Shown one piece after another: positions 16,166 through 25,660 of a stretch of 55,024 nt of DNA (position 1 is the first letter of the stretch; every line of letters starts with the position of its first letter). The notes beneath the pieces were generated by a model that saw only the letters and a list, made by a program, of their open reading frames with translations, had not been told where the DNA came from and made no database searches. Origin of the DNA: CAZJJK01 sp964546285. Its GTDB lineage: Bacteria; Spirochaetota; Spirochaetia; Treponematales; Breznakiellaceae. Made by a program: the position numbers and the translations under genes. The DNA is taken from assembly GCA_964546285.1 (NCBI GenBank), contig CAZJJK010000006.1:1-55024 (forward strand). Reading direction: 5' to 3'.

Positions 16166-18172
16166 GTGAAATTATCCAAACAAATCCTAGTCGCCGCTAT
16201 AGCGGCTCTTATTATTGGTTGCGAACCACCGATTCCCCCGGGGAGCGGCGATACGCCCGTCACTGGAGTGAGCCTGTCTCAGGCAACGCTCAGTCTCGCG
16301 GTCGGCGGCAATGAGACCCTCACGGCGACAGTGGTACCGTCCGACGCCACGAACAAGAACGCGACCTGGACCTCGAGCGACCCGACTGTCGCGACGGTCT
16401 CGGCCTTGGGTGTCGTCACGGGCGTGGCTGAGGGGACGGCCCTTATCACGGTGAGAACCCAGGACCAGGGTAAGACCGCGACCTGTAGCGTGACGGTGAT
16501 CGCGGCTCAGCCGGTCACGAGCGTCACCCTCTCCACCGCGTCGCTCAGCCTCGCGGTCGGCGCGAACGAGACCCTCGTCGCGACCGTAAGCCCCGCCGAC
16601 GCCACGAACAAGAATGTGACCTGGACCTCNNNNNNNNNNNNNNNNNNNNNNNNNNNNNNNNNNNNNNNNNNNNNNNNNNNNNNNNNNNNNNNNNNNNNNN
16701 NNNNNNNNNNNNNNNNNNNNNNNNNNNNNTGCGAGGTAACGGTGATCGACTCGCGCGTCGCCGCGGTGCAAGCCTTGGTAAAAAAACTGCCGGAACTGAA
16801 GGTCGTGGCGCCCGCGAGTCTCGCGGCCCGCTCCGCCTCGCGCTCGATCTCGCGTTCGTCGCGGGCGGTTGACGCCGGCTTGTTCACGGTATTCCCGCCT
16901 GAGACGCCTTCCTACAACACCTCCTCTCGTCTATGGGGGATGAATAATCTCAAGGACGGCTTGGACACTAGCCTCTGGGCCAAGAACCTGATCATCGATG
17001 CCCTCAAGTTGTACATCGAGTATGACGGATTGAGTTTCGAGTCGCCGCTCTTCAAATCCGGCGCAAATTCGGATGATACCGAGCGCTGGTTCAGGAGTAT
17101 GAAGCTTTCCGAGCTCGAAGCCGGCGGATATAGAATCTCGATTACTGACCTTGAGGTCACGAAAGACGGCACTACAGGCCCTTGGGGCAGCCCTTCGTGC
17201 AACTGGAGCATCTATGACCTGAGCGAGAACGAGATCGGGCAGGTCAAGATGGATGTATGGAACGCCAGGCGCGCGGCCTCGGCGGTTTCCGGCGATTCGG
17301 TCGACAGCTCTACTTTTACGTATGCCGATACCGATTACGACTATTTCCACTACGACGAGAGCAGCGGGACCTTGTTCGTATTCTTACCCGGTAGCGTTTC
17401 GGCTTCCGATTATTATTGGAAAGCCGTGACGACTGGGGACGAGCGGGAGGTGTTCTGCCAGATCAAGGAGAACCTGACAGAGGCGGAACAATACAGTGAT
17501 ACTTTTTACTACATGTGGGGAGACGATACCGATGGAATCATCGCGGATTATTCGCGCCGCAACACGAGCGGTACTACTTCCAGCATGGCGGAGGATTACC
17601 TCACCGATCTGTCGGGGAACCCAGCCACCTTTATCGGCGGCAAGAGGAACAATGATTACGTGAATGGCAGCGACTACGAAACCCTTCTTTCAAACGCCGT
17701 CTACGAATGGCCCCTCGACCTCCTTGAGGTCGCGGATTCGACTAAACAGCTCGTGCGCTACTTAGATGGAAGCAGCTATTCCTTCTATCTCACCGACGCG
17801 GGCGTCGATCATACGACCTTCAATCCCTTGGACTACACAGCCTTCGGTGTCGAATCAGTAATCTTTCCGAGTTCCTCTGTGAACAGCGACACTCTCGGCG
17901 GCCTCACCAAGGTTTCCGTCTTCGATCCCGCAAACAGTACGAGTACCGACCTGTACTGCTACTGCGACGACAGGGCGGATACGAGTTTCCAGCCTGCGCA
18001 CACCTTCGTTATCGACGACGGAATCGCCCAGAAAGCCGCGGTCATCTCCACGAAAGCCGAAGGATGGGTGAATCACGCGGTAGCTATGGACGGGGTGAAG
18101 GCGAGCGCGCGGCTGGACCTGGGTCTCATGCCCACGATCACAATCGACCTTTCGACTCTCGAGAGTAATTAG
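16166..18172 (+). CDS. Lipoprotein with tandem bacterial Ig-like (BIG2) domains; contains an assembly gap
   Basis: A GTG start has GGAGG eight bases upstream. Signal peptide with lipobox ALIIGC (lipid Cys at 19). Two BIG2 units follow, sharing TGVSLSQATLSLAVGG..ETL and TSVTLSTASLSLAVGANETL, with DATNKN-x-TWTS in each. The second runs into 100 Ns (16630-16729), after which CEVTVID, the usual end of such a unit, resumes. More Ig units may be missing, so true length is unknown. The remaining roughly 460 residues start with an Arg/Ser-rich linker and form a secreted domain I do not recognise. First of four adjacent lipoprotein genes. Confidence 0.85.
   Translation: MKLSKQILVAAIAALIIGCEPPIPPGSGDTPVTGVSLSQATLSLAVGGNETLTATVVPSDATNKNATWTSSDPTVATVSALGVVTGVAEGTALITVRTQDQGKTATCSVTVIAAQPVTSVTLSTASLSLAVGANETLVATVSPADATNKNVTWTXXXXXXXXXXXXXXXXXXXXXXXXXXXXXXXXXXCEVTVIDSRVAAVQALVKKLPELKVVAPASLAARSASRSISRSSRAVDAGLFTVFPPETPSYNTSSRLWGMNNLKDGLDTSLWAKNLIIDALKLYIEYDGLSFESPLFKSGANSDDTERWFRSMKLSELEAGGYRISITDLEVTKDGTTGPWGSPSCNWSIYDLSENEIGQVKMDVWNARRAASAVSGDSVDSSTFTYADTDYDYFHYDESSGTLFVFLPGSVSASDYYWKAVTTGDEREVFCQIKENLTEAEQYSDTFYYMWGDDTDGIIADYSRRNTSGTTSSMAEDYLTDLSGNPATFIGGKRNNDYVNGSDYETLLSNAVYEWPLDLLEVADSTKQLVRYLDGSSYSFYLTDAGVDHTTFNPLDYTAFGVESVIFPSSSVNSDTLGGLTKVSVFDPANSTSTDLYCYCDDRADTSFQPAHTFVIDDGIAQKAAVISTKAEGWVNHAVAMDGVKASARLDLGLMPTITIDLSTLESN
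16630..16729. other. Assembly gap (100 N) inside tandem Ig-domain repeats
   Basis: Exactly 100 Ns, the conventional placeholder for a gap of unknown size. It falls where near-identical BIG2 repeats occur, so collapse of repeats during assembly is the likely cause. Confidence 0.95.
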
Positions 18173-18184
18173 GAGTAACGACAG

Positions 18185-20950
18185 ATGAAAAGAAGCAAGC
18201 TGAAACCGATCGCGATACTCTGCCTCGCCGCGTTTTCCCTCCTCGCTCTTCTCGGCTGCCCGCCGGTCACGGCGATAGACGAGCTGACGGGCGGGGCGGA
18301 ATCGATATCACCCCGCATTGAGATCTACGAATATGATGAACTCAAGGCCGCCTATTCACTTGACGACGAGGGCAAGGTCGTGGCTGCCAGGAGCCTCGGT
18401 AGTTATGGCGACTGGTCGTCCCGGAGCTACGAGTACGGTTCCGACGGCCAGGTCCGCTCCGTGTCCGAATCCTTCGACATCAATACGGTGGTGAACTCCC
18501 GAAGCTACTCCACGAGCCGAAGCCTCAGCCGCTCCGGCAAGGTGGAGAGCATTCAATACACGGTCGCCGAAAGCTCGAACCTCACGAGCCGCGCCTCGAC
18601 AACCTGCGACTACCTGGTCAGCTACACGTATGACGAAGCCAACAAGCTGGTGAGCATCGTCATGGAAGACGAGTTCGGCAACCAGGAAGTCAAGAACGTC
18701 GGCCGTCCCTGTTACTCGGATGAGGAAATAGAATCCGGCGAGATCGCGCGGGCCCTGGGCGGCCATAACCAGCCCGAAACAACGGTCCGTCAGGAAATTG
18801 ACGCGGGCGAGGGACGGAGCCCTAAGACCGCGAGCGGCGGTTTCGAGGGCTGCTATATCGAGTACGGCGCCGATGTCCTGGACTATAGGCCCGCGGGCAT
18901 CCCCGAGGCGTTTTCCCGAGGCGTCGACGTGAGCGTTCCGATTGACCAGCTTAGGGAAGGCCAGGTCTTCATTGACGAGGCGGGAATCGCGCGCAAGCTC
19001 CTTCGTATCGAACAAAAGGGATCGACCCTCGTCTATCATACCCGCCGTCCCGATATCGAAGAAGTGTTGACCGACCTCTACCTGCCGGCGACCTCGATCG
19101 ATTTCAATGATATGGATCCCATGGGCGAGCTCATCTCGGACGATGTTACGGTTACGCAGAACGGCTCCGCCCCGGCCAGAGCTGTCGACGGCGACTGGAA
19201 GCTTGATACGAGCGGACTGGGGACGAGTTTCGGCATCAACCAGAAGGTGAAACTGGGTGACAACGGCGCGGCCAACTTTAAACTTGAGCTTTCTCCTTCC
19301 GTCAGCCTCTACCTCGATTACTGTTTCAAAAACGGTACGAAGAGACGGCCGAAACAGAGCTGGGCCAAGCTGGAGGCCGAACTCGGTATTGAGGTCCTTA
19401 TCGGCTTTTCCGTGTCGGGCGAGTGGGACAAGAAGATCCCCATCTACATCAAGGGAAAAGAAACCAAGTTCGCGACGATGCAGTTCGGGCTCTTCTTTAT
19501 CCCCTATTTCAAGGGCGAACTATCATCGAATTTCAAATACGAATATGTCTTCGGATACAAGAACAGAGCCGAGGCCATGGTCGGAAATCTTAAACCTCAA
19601 AGCGTTTCCTTCCCCGCGCCGGCCGAGATCAGCAACAGCATGAGCTACGGCTTCGATCTCAAGGCCGAACTGGAGGCTGGCGCGAAGTTCCTCGCTCTCG
19701 GCGGCGAAATGACTATTCTAGGTATCACCCTGGTGGAAAGCTACCCGGGCGCCGGCGTCTACGCTTCCATCTCGGCCGAGATGCACATGGCCGAGGAGAA
19801 GGTGAACGGCGTTTCAACCAAGAAGGAAGCCTGGCTCAGGGGCACGGGCGAGATCGGCGCCTTTATCGAGGCGAGTATTTCGTTCTGGAACGGCAAGTTC
19901 TACCACACCTTCATAAACAAGAAGTGGCCTTTCGCCAGCATCAGCGCCTCGGTGGGCGACGGCGATCCGCCGCTCACCAATCCCCGCAATCCGGGCGTGG
20001 CCCTGCCTCGGGCCCCGGGCGAGGTGAGCGCGGCGCACGCCGTGGCTAAACAAGACTCGATCACGCTTTCGTGGATCGATCCCACGGACTCCAACTTCGG
20101 TTCGGTCGAGATCGTCTGCGGCGATGCCTCGGTGCCGACCAAGACCGTGACCAAGAACGCGAGTACGAAGTCTAGGGTGGTGGAGTACAAGGGTTTGACC
20201 GCGAATAGAACCTACACCTTCACTCTCAAGACCGTCGATACGACAGGCATTCTCAAGTCAGAGGGAGTATCCAAAAGCGCTACCACCTACGGCGCTATCA
20301 CGCATCCGAGCGAGCTGCCCACGGATGAGAACGGCTACAGGATAATAGGGTGGTTTAAGGTGAATGGAAGGCGGACGAGGAAGACTCTCTATGTCACCAA
20401 TTGGTGGCCCGTGAAAATACTGTATAGTTCCGGAGCGACCGCCGACGGGTATTGGTGGAGCGAGGAGGCCGATTATCTCTGGTCACCTTCCACCGCGAAA
20501 GATGGCTTGCTCCAAGAGAGGACAAAAGCGATCGTTCGAGATCCCGACCGCGAGCGCTATGTCTACCCTGGAGTTACGCGACCGAGCGAGCAAGCGGCCA
20601 TATTCACGACGATAGACCATCCCGATTTCTTCACCGGCAAGAATTACTACGATGAAGCGAACGGCACGTGGCGCTATCGCATGCTACACCCGACCACCGG
20701 CGAGTGGTTCTACCCGGCCTGGAAAGTTATCGAGTTTTATAATCAAAGAACCAGGAAAGCCGGATATTACTGGTACGACGAGGTGACTGACCAATACTTC
20801 AGTCCGTTCAGCCGGCTCATTCTCCCCGTGCCCCGCGAAAACGCGTCGTATATTTTTACCCTCACGACCCCGGACGACGCCGCGCGCTGGAAGAAGTGCA
20901 TGAACCAGAACCCCGATTTCCCCGAGTCTCTCACATGGAGTGAAGTATAA
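18185..20950 (+). CDS. Large lipoprotein with a fibronectin type III domain
   Basis: 921 residues. Signal peptide with lipobox LALLGC (Cys near 25). The N-terminal 200 residues have YD/RHS-like short repeats such as YEYGSDGQVRSVSESF and YTYDEANKLVSIVMEDEFGN. A long beta-rich centre follows (about 300-590), then a fibronectin type III domain at about 610-700 (PGEVSAAHAVAKQDSITLSW, NRTYTFTLKTVD). The C-terminal part is rich in Tyr and Trp, with three WW-like strands of the GYYWYDEVTDQYFSP kind. The ribosome site GGAG precedes ATG 18185. Its stop overlaps the next start by one base. Probably an outer-membrane or surface lipoprotein; function unknown. Confidence 0.8.
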   Translation: MKRSKLKPIAILCLAAFSLLALLGCPPVTAIDELTGGAESISPRIEIYEYDELKAAYSLDDEGKVVAARSLGSYGDWSSRSYEYGSDGQVRSVSESFDINTVVNSRSYSTSRSLSRSGKVESIQYTVAESSNLTSRASTTCDYLVSYTYDEANKLVSIVMEDEFGNQEVKNVGRPCYSDEEIESGEIARALGGHNQPETTVRQEIDAGEGRSPKTASGGFEGCYIEYGADVLDYRPAGIPEAFSRGVDVSVPIDQLREGQVFIDEAGIARKLLRIEQKGSTLVYHTRRPDIEEVLTDLYLPATSIDFNDMDPMGELISDDVTVTQNGSAPARAVDGDWKLDTSGLGTSFGINQKVKLGDNGAANFKLELSPSVSLYLDYCFKNGTKRRPKQSWAKLEAELGIEVLIGFSVSGEWDKKIPIYIKGKETKFATMQFGLFFIPYFKGELSSNFKYEYVFGYKNRAEAMVGNLKPQSVSFPAPAEISNSMSYGFDLKAELEAGAKFLALGGEMTILGITLVESYPGAGVYASISAEMHMAEEKVNGVSTKKEAWLRGTGEIGAFIEASISFWNGKFYHTFINKKWPFASISASVGDGDPPLTNPRNPGVALPRAPGEVSAAHAVAKQDSITLSWIDPTDSNFGSVEIVCGDASVPTKTVTKNASTKSRVVEYKGLTANRTYTFTLKTVDTTGILKSEGVSKSATTYGAITHPSELPTDENGYRIIGWFKVNGRRTRKTLYVTNWWPVKILYSSGATADGYWWSEEADYLWSPSTAKDGLLQERTKAIVRDPDRERYVYPGVTRPSEQAAIFTTIDHPDFFTGKNYYDEANGTWRYRMLHPTTGEWFYPAWKVIEFYNQRTRKAGYYWYDEVTDQYFSPFSRLILPVPRENASYIFTLTTPDDAARWKKCMNQNPDFPESLTWSEV

Positions 20951-22617
20951 TGAAGAAGATCACTTTCATGGCCGCCGCGATCGCGGCGGTCGCCTTGCTC
21001 GCTTCCTGCGGCGCGACCCCCCATTTCGTCATTTACCATGGGAATTCCGGGCTCACCCCTAATGGCGCCGAGTCTTTCGCGGATTCACGGATTTACGAGG
21101 ATGCGGATTACTGTACCGCGGCTGTTAACCAATTTACCTTATCGGGTAAGGCGTTCGTGAACTGGAATACGGCCGCGGACGGATCCGGTACCGCGTACTC
21201 GGCCGGTGACACGGTGACGGTCAACACGACACCGCTCTACCTTTATGCCCAATGGGTGGATGCGTACGCGGGAGAGGCGAGGGTGACCTACCATGGCAAC
21301 TCGGGCCTCACCCTCGATGGCACCGACTCTTATGTGGATCCCACGGTTTACGCCGCCGGCGACTCCTACGACCTGGACTCCAATTCCTTCTCGGTCGCGG
21401 GTAAGGTCTTCGTGAACTGGAACACGACGGCCGACGGAAATGGCAGCTCGTACACAGCCGGAGCCTCGGTGACCTTGGCCGCGGCGAATCTTGACCTTTA
21501 CGCCCAATGGCGCATCCCCTCGGTCCTAGAGACCTTAAAGGGGCTCACCAACGTCGTAAAAACGCGGAACAAGGTGCTTGAGGACGGTTCGTTCCTGCCT
21601 CTCGAGGAATGGTCCACCTCATGGAGTTCGACGGGCGACGAGAGCTTTGACTACTACGCGGTCTACAGCTACGCTTCGGCGTTTCCCGGTCAGGACAAGG
21701 TGATGATCTACTACGCCGACTCCGAGGCGGCCGCCGAGGTGGTGTCTGAGTACCTTATCGCCGAATACGTGTATGAAAGAGACTCCGCCGGCGATATCGT
21801 GTCAGCCACCGAGAGGGTGCATGACGGAACGAGCCTCGTGACCGTGCTTGAGTGGACGGCGACCTATAACGGCCAGCACAGGTACCTCAGCTACATCTAC
21901 CGCGAGGATACCGACGGCGACGGGGATCTGGAGGTCTCGGAAAACCGCGTCTGCCAATACGCTTCCGACGGGATCAACTACACCCTCGAGTCGTTCCTGT
22001 ACGGCGAGGGGACCGATCCCATCGCCGATCTCGCCTTCTCCTACGATCCTGTCTACAAAGACGACGACCCCACGACCGGCATCATCGAGAGCGAACTCAT
22101 GACCTCGGTGGAAATAAACCCGGTTCTCGACGATGAGGGTAATCCTGTTGTCGACGACGAGGGGAACCCCACGGGAGAAGTTACGAGAAACCTCGCGACC
22201 TCGAATTACTACTTCTCGTGGGCTCCCGGCTATACCTTTATCAGCCAGCAGGTGTATTACGATACCGAGAACCGCTTGAATACCACTATCCAGTATGACC
22301 GCGCCTATATCGCGGGCGAGTACCGGACGGTGAGCCGCGCCGACATTGGCGACAACCTTCAGACAACGCTGACGACCTACGAGTATTCCGACGACTATGC
22401 TGGGCTCGTCCAAGAATGTGTGTATGACACCACCTACGGCCAGCAGTTGGAGTCAAAGTACGTGGTTTCTTATACGAGTGAAGGGTACGAGGGCGATAAC
22501 GAGCTAGTGCGGACCGAGGCTTCCAGCTATTCCTACGAAATTGAGCCTTCTCCGAGAGGCTTTTACTCAAGCTGGCGCCGGCCCGCGTTCTATCACGTGC
22601 CCTGCGCCCATAGCTGA
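20950..22617 (+). CDS. Lipoprotein with two InlB/Flg_new-type beta repeats
   Basis: 555 residues. Lipobox ALLASC (Cys near 20). Two adjacent repeats of about 80 residues each contain YHGNSGLT, then F-V-NWNT-x-ADG-x-G-x-x-Y and end LYAQW. That is the Listeria-Bacteroides (Flg_new) repeat, known in surface proteins. The rest (190-555) is a beta-rich domain with repeated YD/YS-type strands similar in style to the preceding lipoprotein, plus a short tandem DDEGNP(V/T) duplication near 385-400. Probably co-transcribed with both neighbours. Confidence 0.82.
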   Translation: MKKITFMAAAIAAVALLASCGATPHFVIYHGNSGLTPNGAESFADSRIYEDADYCTAAVNQFTLSGKAFVNWNTAADGSGTAYSAGDTVTVNTTPLYLYAQWVDAYAGEARVTYHGNSGLTLDGTDSYVDPTVYAAGDSYDLDSNSFSVAGKVFVNWNTTADGNGSSYTAGASVTLAAANLDLYAQWRIPSVLETLKGLTNVVKTRNKVLEDGSFLPLEEWSTSWSSTGDESFDYYAVYSYASAFPGQDKVMIYYADSEAAAEVVSEYLIAEYVYERDSAGDIVSATERVHDGTSLVTVLEWTATYNGQHRYLSYIYREDTDGDGDLEVSENRVCQYASDGINYTLESFLYGEGTDPIADLAFSYDPVYKDDDPTTGIIESELMTSVEINPVLDDEGNPVVDDEGNPTGEVTRNLATSNYYFSWAPGYTFISQQVYYDTENRLNTTIQYDRAYIAGEYRTVSRADIGDNLQTTLTTYEYSDDYAGLVQECVYDTTYGQQLESKYVVSYTSEGYEGDNELVRTEASSYSYEIEPSPRGFYSSWRRPAFYHVPCAHS

Positions 22618-22619
22618 GC

Positions 22620-24002
22620 ATGACGGCCGGTCCGCTTCTAATCGGAATTCTGCTTCTCTCCCTTCTCGGCGGCTGCGCCAATCCCGTCGCCGAGAGCGGT
22701 TTGGCGCGCGGCATCGTGGACGCGGACTGGACGGTGGCTTTCTATTACGATGCCGACAACAACCTGGAATCCTACATGATGGAGGACATGGCCGAATTAG
22801 CGGCGGCCGCGCGCCCGGATTATCCGGTCAACCTAGTGGCCCTGATTGACCGAGGTACAGACCCGTATGTGGACGCCGAGCCATTTGGTGAGGACTTTCA
22901 GGATACGAGGCTTTACCAGTTTACCGGTTCCAGTCCCATCCCGCTTGAACCGGGCGTGGAACGCGACATGGGTGACATCGCCACCCTTCGCTGGTTTATC
23001 GACTACGTGAAGAGCGAATTTCCGGCTAGGCATTACGCCCTTGTCATCGGCAATCACGGTTCCGGCCTGGGCGACTATAATATCTATGGCTCCAAGGCTA
23101 TCTGCTACGACGACACGAACGAGACCTTCATATCGATACGCGACTTTTCCTCGGGACTTTCCGCCAAGGAGTCGGTCGAACTCCTTATTTTGGACGCCTG
23201 CTTCATGGGCTACGTCGAATTGGGCTACGAGCTGGCGCCGATACGTTCTGGCCTGCCTAACGCGGGCTTTACGAGCGACTACCTTCTTTCCTCACCCCAC
23301 GAAGTGGTAGCGGAAGGCTTTCCCTATGACGCCTTCCTTGAGGGGCTGTACACAGCGTACAATACCGATGGCTTCCGCCCCACAGGAGCCGCGCTCGGCG
23401 CCATAATGCTTGCCGCGCAAAGGGAGCATCTGAAGCAAAACCCCAGCGGCTTGATAGAATCTACAATGTGCTATTCGCTGGTGGATCTGGCTCGGATAGA
23501 CGCCTTTAAACGTACGCTGGACGATCTCGCGTCGCGGCTCGCGGGCCGCGAAACCGAAGCGATCCAAGCGATATTCGGCAATAGCGAATACTTTCTGAAG
23601 ATAGCTAATAACGCCCTGTTTTATTACTTCGATCCGAGCCGCCCTAAAAACTGGCTTTATTACCCAGGCGTTGACGCCGCCTCGCTGCTAGAGGCGCTCC
23701 GTTCCGATGAAAACTTCGCGGAGCTCGGCGAGCCTATCAACGCCTGCCTGACAGCCCTGGACGCTATGATTCTGGATTCCATGGGCGCCGTGGCTTATCC
23801 CGGCTTCGCTGAGGGCTTACACGGGCTTGCCCTTTTCTTCCCGAAGGGTAGCGTGAAGTATTTCACCACCCCCGTTTGGGAGCTCCAAACCTGGTACGGC
23901 CCGGAATATTTAGCTTGGTCTAGAGACGGAGTCAGCGCCGACGCGGTCGGTAACTGGTTCCAGCTCTTGGATTCGTGGTGGCGGGCCTCATCGAGCTATT
24001 AA
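22620..24002 (+). CDS. Clostripain-family (peptidase C11) lipoprotein
   Basis: 460 residues. Lipobox SLLGGC (Cys19), so it is anchored outside the inner membrane. The C11 fold is clear: WTVAFYYDADNNLESYMMEDM near 37-57, catalytic H146 in ALVIGNHGSGL, and catalytic C194 in LLILDACFMGYVELGYEL. Clan CD enzymes of this kind usually cleave after Arg or Lys. It starts two bases after the previous stop, ending the four-lipoprotein cluster, and could process or act with these surface proteins. Both catalytic residues are present, so activity is likely. Confidence 0.9.
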   Translation: MTAGPLLIGILLLSLLGGCANPVAESGLARGIVDADWTVAFYYDADNNLESYMMEDMAELAAAARPDYPVNLVALIDRGTDPYVDAEPFGEDFQDTRLYQFTGSSPIPLEPGVERDMGDIATLRWFIDYVKSEFPARHYALVIGNHGSGLGDYNIYGSKAICYDDTNETFISIRDFSSGLSAKESVELLILDACFMGYVELGYELAPIRSGLPNAGFTSDYLLSSPHEVVAEGFPYDAFLEGLYTAYNTDGFRPTGAALGAIMLAAQREHLKQNPSGLIESTMCYSLVDLARIDAFKRTLDDLASRLAGRETEAIQAIFGNSEYFLKIANNALFYYFDPSRPKNWLYYPGVDAASLLEALRSDENFAELGEPINACLTALDAMILDSMGAVAYPGFAEGLHGLALFFPKGSVKYFTTPVWELQTWYGPEYLAWSRDGVSADAVGNWFQLLDSWWRASSSY

Positions 24003-24124
24003 TAGATGGACTGTGATGACGGTTGCCTGATACGGCGTTAGGCGGATCTTATCTATTTTACGATTGGGCTGAGTTTTGTTCAAAGCTATGTCTGTTTTCA
24101 GACGACTCCTTGGGCTGGATAATA

Positions 24125-24167
24125 ACTAGACGTATTGACAATACGTCTAGTGTATATCTAAAATACA
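24125..24167 (+). promoter_or_regulatory. Promoter embedded in a 27-bp palindrome upstream of the LuxR/DUF2087 gene
   Basis: ACTAGACGTATTG at 24125-24137 and its exact complement at 24139-24151 flank a single central base. The centre holds TTGACA (24135-24140). After 18 bases comes TAAAAT (24159-24164), a good -35/-10 pair. A second small palindrome, GTGTAT/ATACAC, covers 24150-24167 over the -10. The start site would fall near 24171, giving a very short leader. The layout suggests repressor control, probably by the gene's own product. Confidence 0.7.
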
Positions 24168-24182
24168 CTCGGAGGCGCGGCT

Positions 24183-24935
24183 ATGGAATACACTCAGCTC
24201 TTTTGGCAATGCGATTTTTCCGACTTCAAGGCGGGCTTGGCTAAGGACCCCGACACAGGCGAAATCGTTTGCCTCATCTGTGGCGCCCGGTTTTGCCCAG
24301 GTCGCGTTTACCCCGATGCCGATGGCTGGTTCGACGCCCCCGCCATGGCCGCCCGTCACCATCAGGCAGTCCACGGCGGCATGTTCGCCCAGCTCCTCGG
24401 GCTCGATAGGCGTTTAAGCGGGATGACGGAGCGTCAACTGGAGCTGGCGGCCTTGTTTCATTCCGGCGTTCCGGACGTGGAGATCGCCAAGCGCCTGGGG
24501 GGGCTATCCGTATCCACGGTGCGCAACCATCGCTTTGCCCTGCGCGAGAAAGCGAAGCAGGCGCGGATTTTCCTTGCCATATACGAATTGGCGGAGGCTT
24601 CACGTCCAGCCCGCGACGCTTTCGCGCCTATCCACCGAGGGGCCACGGTAGTGGATGAGCGCTATGCCATCACCCGTGCCGAAAGCGACGCCATTATCGC
24701 CAAATTCATGCCTTCCGGAAAATTGGAACGTTTCCCAAGCAAGGAGAAGCAGAAGCTTCCCCTGTTGAGGTACTTGGCCGCTCTTTTCCAATCTGGACGA
24801 CGTTATACGGAGAAGGAAGTTAACGCTGTCCTCGGCGCGGTCTATGCGGATTACGCGACGCTCCGGCGCTACTTGATAGAGTACGGCTTCATGGAACGCG
24901 AGCCGGATTGTTCGGCCTACTGGCTTAAGGAATGA
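24183..24935 (+). CDS. LuxR-type HTH regulator with C-terminal DUF2087 domain
   Basis: 250 residues. The N-terminal 65 residues have a CLICG...C pair and several His (RHHQAVH), suggesting a small zinc-binding module. A LuxR-type HTH at about 80-130 follows (MTERQLELAALFHSGVPDVEIAKRL, SVSTVRNHRFALREKAKQARIFL). The C-terminal DUF2087 domain spans about 170-250 (KLERFPSKEKQKLPLLRYLAALF, YTEKEVNAVLGAVYADYATLRRYLIEYGFMER). GGAGG lies seven bases before the ATG. The family regulates unknown processes. Confidence 0.88.
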   Translation: MEYTQLFWQCDFSDFKAGLAKDPDTGEIVCLICGARFCPGRVYPDADGWFDAPAMAARHHQAVHGGMFAQLLGLDRRLSGMTERQLELAALFHSGVPDVEIAKRLGGLSVSTVRNHRFALREKAKQARIFLAIYELAEASRPARDAFAPIHRGATVVDERYAITRAESDAIIAKFMPSGKLERFPSKEKQKLPLLRYLAALFQSGRRYTEKEVNAVLGAVYADYATLRRYLIEYGFMEREPDCSAYWLKE

Positions 24936-25075
24936 GGCGTCTCCGTTAGTTAAGCCTTGTCTCGTCGTGAAAGCGTGATACATTGAAAAACAAGGATTGA
25001 TGAGTTTTTCGCGGACATCGTTTGCCTAGAGGACGAATCGTATCGATCAATCGCGAGATTATGGAGGTTATATTA

Positions 25076-25516
25076 GTGAAGCGTTTCGTTATCGCGGCCA
25101 TGACCCTCGTTCTTTCCTCATGTGGGCTGATTTCCTTGTTTGTCTATGATTATGGGTGGTGGAAAAATGAAATTCCCGTATATGGAGACAGGGTGAACAG
25201 CGTTAAAACCCTAGAGCCGGGAGTTAACTATACGGTCTTGATGTCCTGCGGCGCATCATCGCTTGAGGCCGCGGAAAATAGTATCGTCAGCTTGAATTTC
25301 CATGTCTACCTGAATGGTTCTCTCGTGGCGCCTTAAAGCGACATGGCAGCGGAAATATTAGGTGATGGCGAAGCCCATGTAGTCCAATATTTTAGCTTAG
25401 GCGTGCTGGATGAAGGCTCTTATACGTTTTCCTGTTATACCTATTCTTCCGAAAACGGAAATAGCTTTCTTGCCGATTCATTTGTAGGAAGCCTTTCCGT
25501 TGGGAACGGAAACTGA
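25076..25516 (+). pseudogene. Lipoprotein gene interrupted by an in-frame TAA
   Basis: A GTG start with GGAGG eight bases upstream gives the signal peptide VKRFVIAAMTLVLSSC with lipid Cys at 16. The frame stops at TAA 25334-25336 after 86 codons. It then stays open in the same frame for 59 more codons to TGA 25514, reading through a plausible beta-rich protein (HVVQYFSLGVLDEGSYTFSCY, FVGSLSVGNGN). The intact protein would have had about 146 residues. One base change would restore it, so this is a recent nonsense mutation, a sequencing error or, less likely, a truncated functional form. Confidence 0.7.
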
Positions 25517-25647
25517 ATAGACTATAGTTGCGTAGAAAACTCAATTTAGTTTTCGCGTTTTCGTATGTTCCGCGCTTTCGCCTGAAGTCCAAAGAAGCAT
25601 AGCGCTTTATTTTAGCGGCAGCCTTAGCCGGAAGCGCCGTATCGTTG

Positions 25648-25653
25648 TATAAT
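25648..25653 (+). promoter_or_regulatory. Possible -10 box giving a leaderless kinase mRNA
   Basis: TATAAT ends seven bases before ATG 25661, so transcription would begin at or next to the start codon. No ribosome site is visible. The -35 region (TTAGCC) is weak, so this is tentative. Confidence 0.35.
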
Positions 25654-25660
25654 GGCGCTC

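Noticed and set aside
16187..16887. Long minus-strand frames opposite the Ig-domain lipoprotein
   Set aside because: Shadows of a high-GC coding strand, extended artificially through the Ns.
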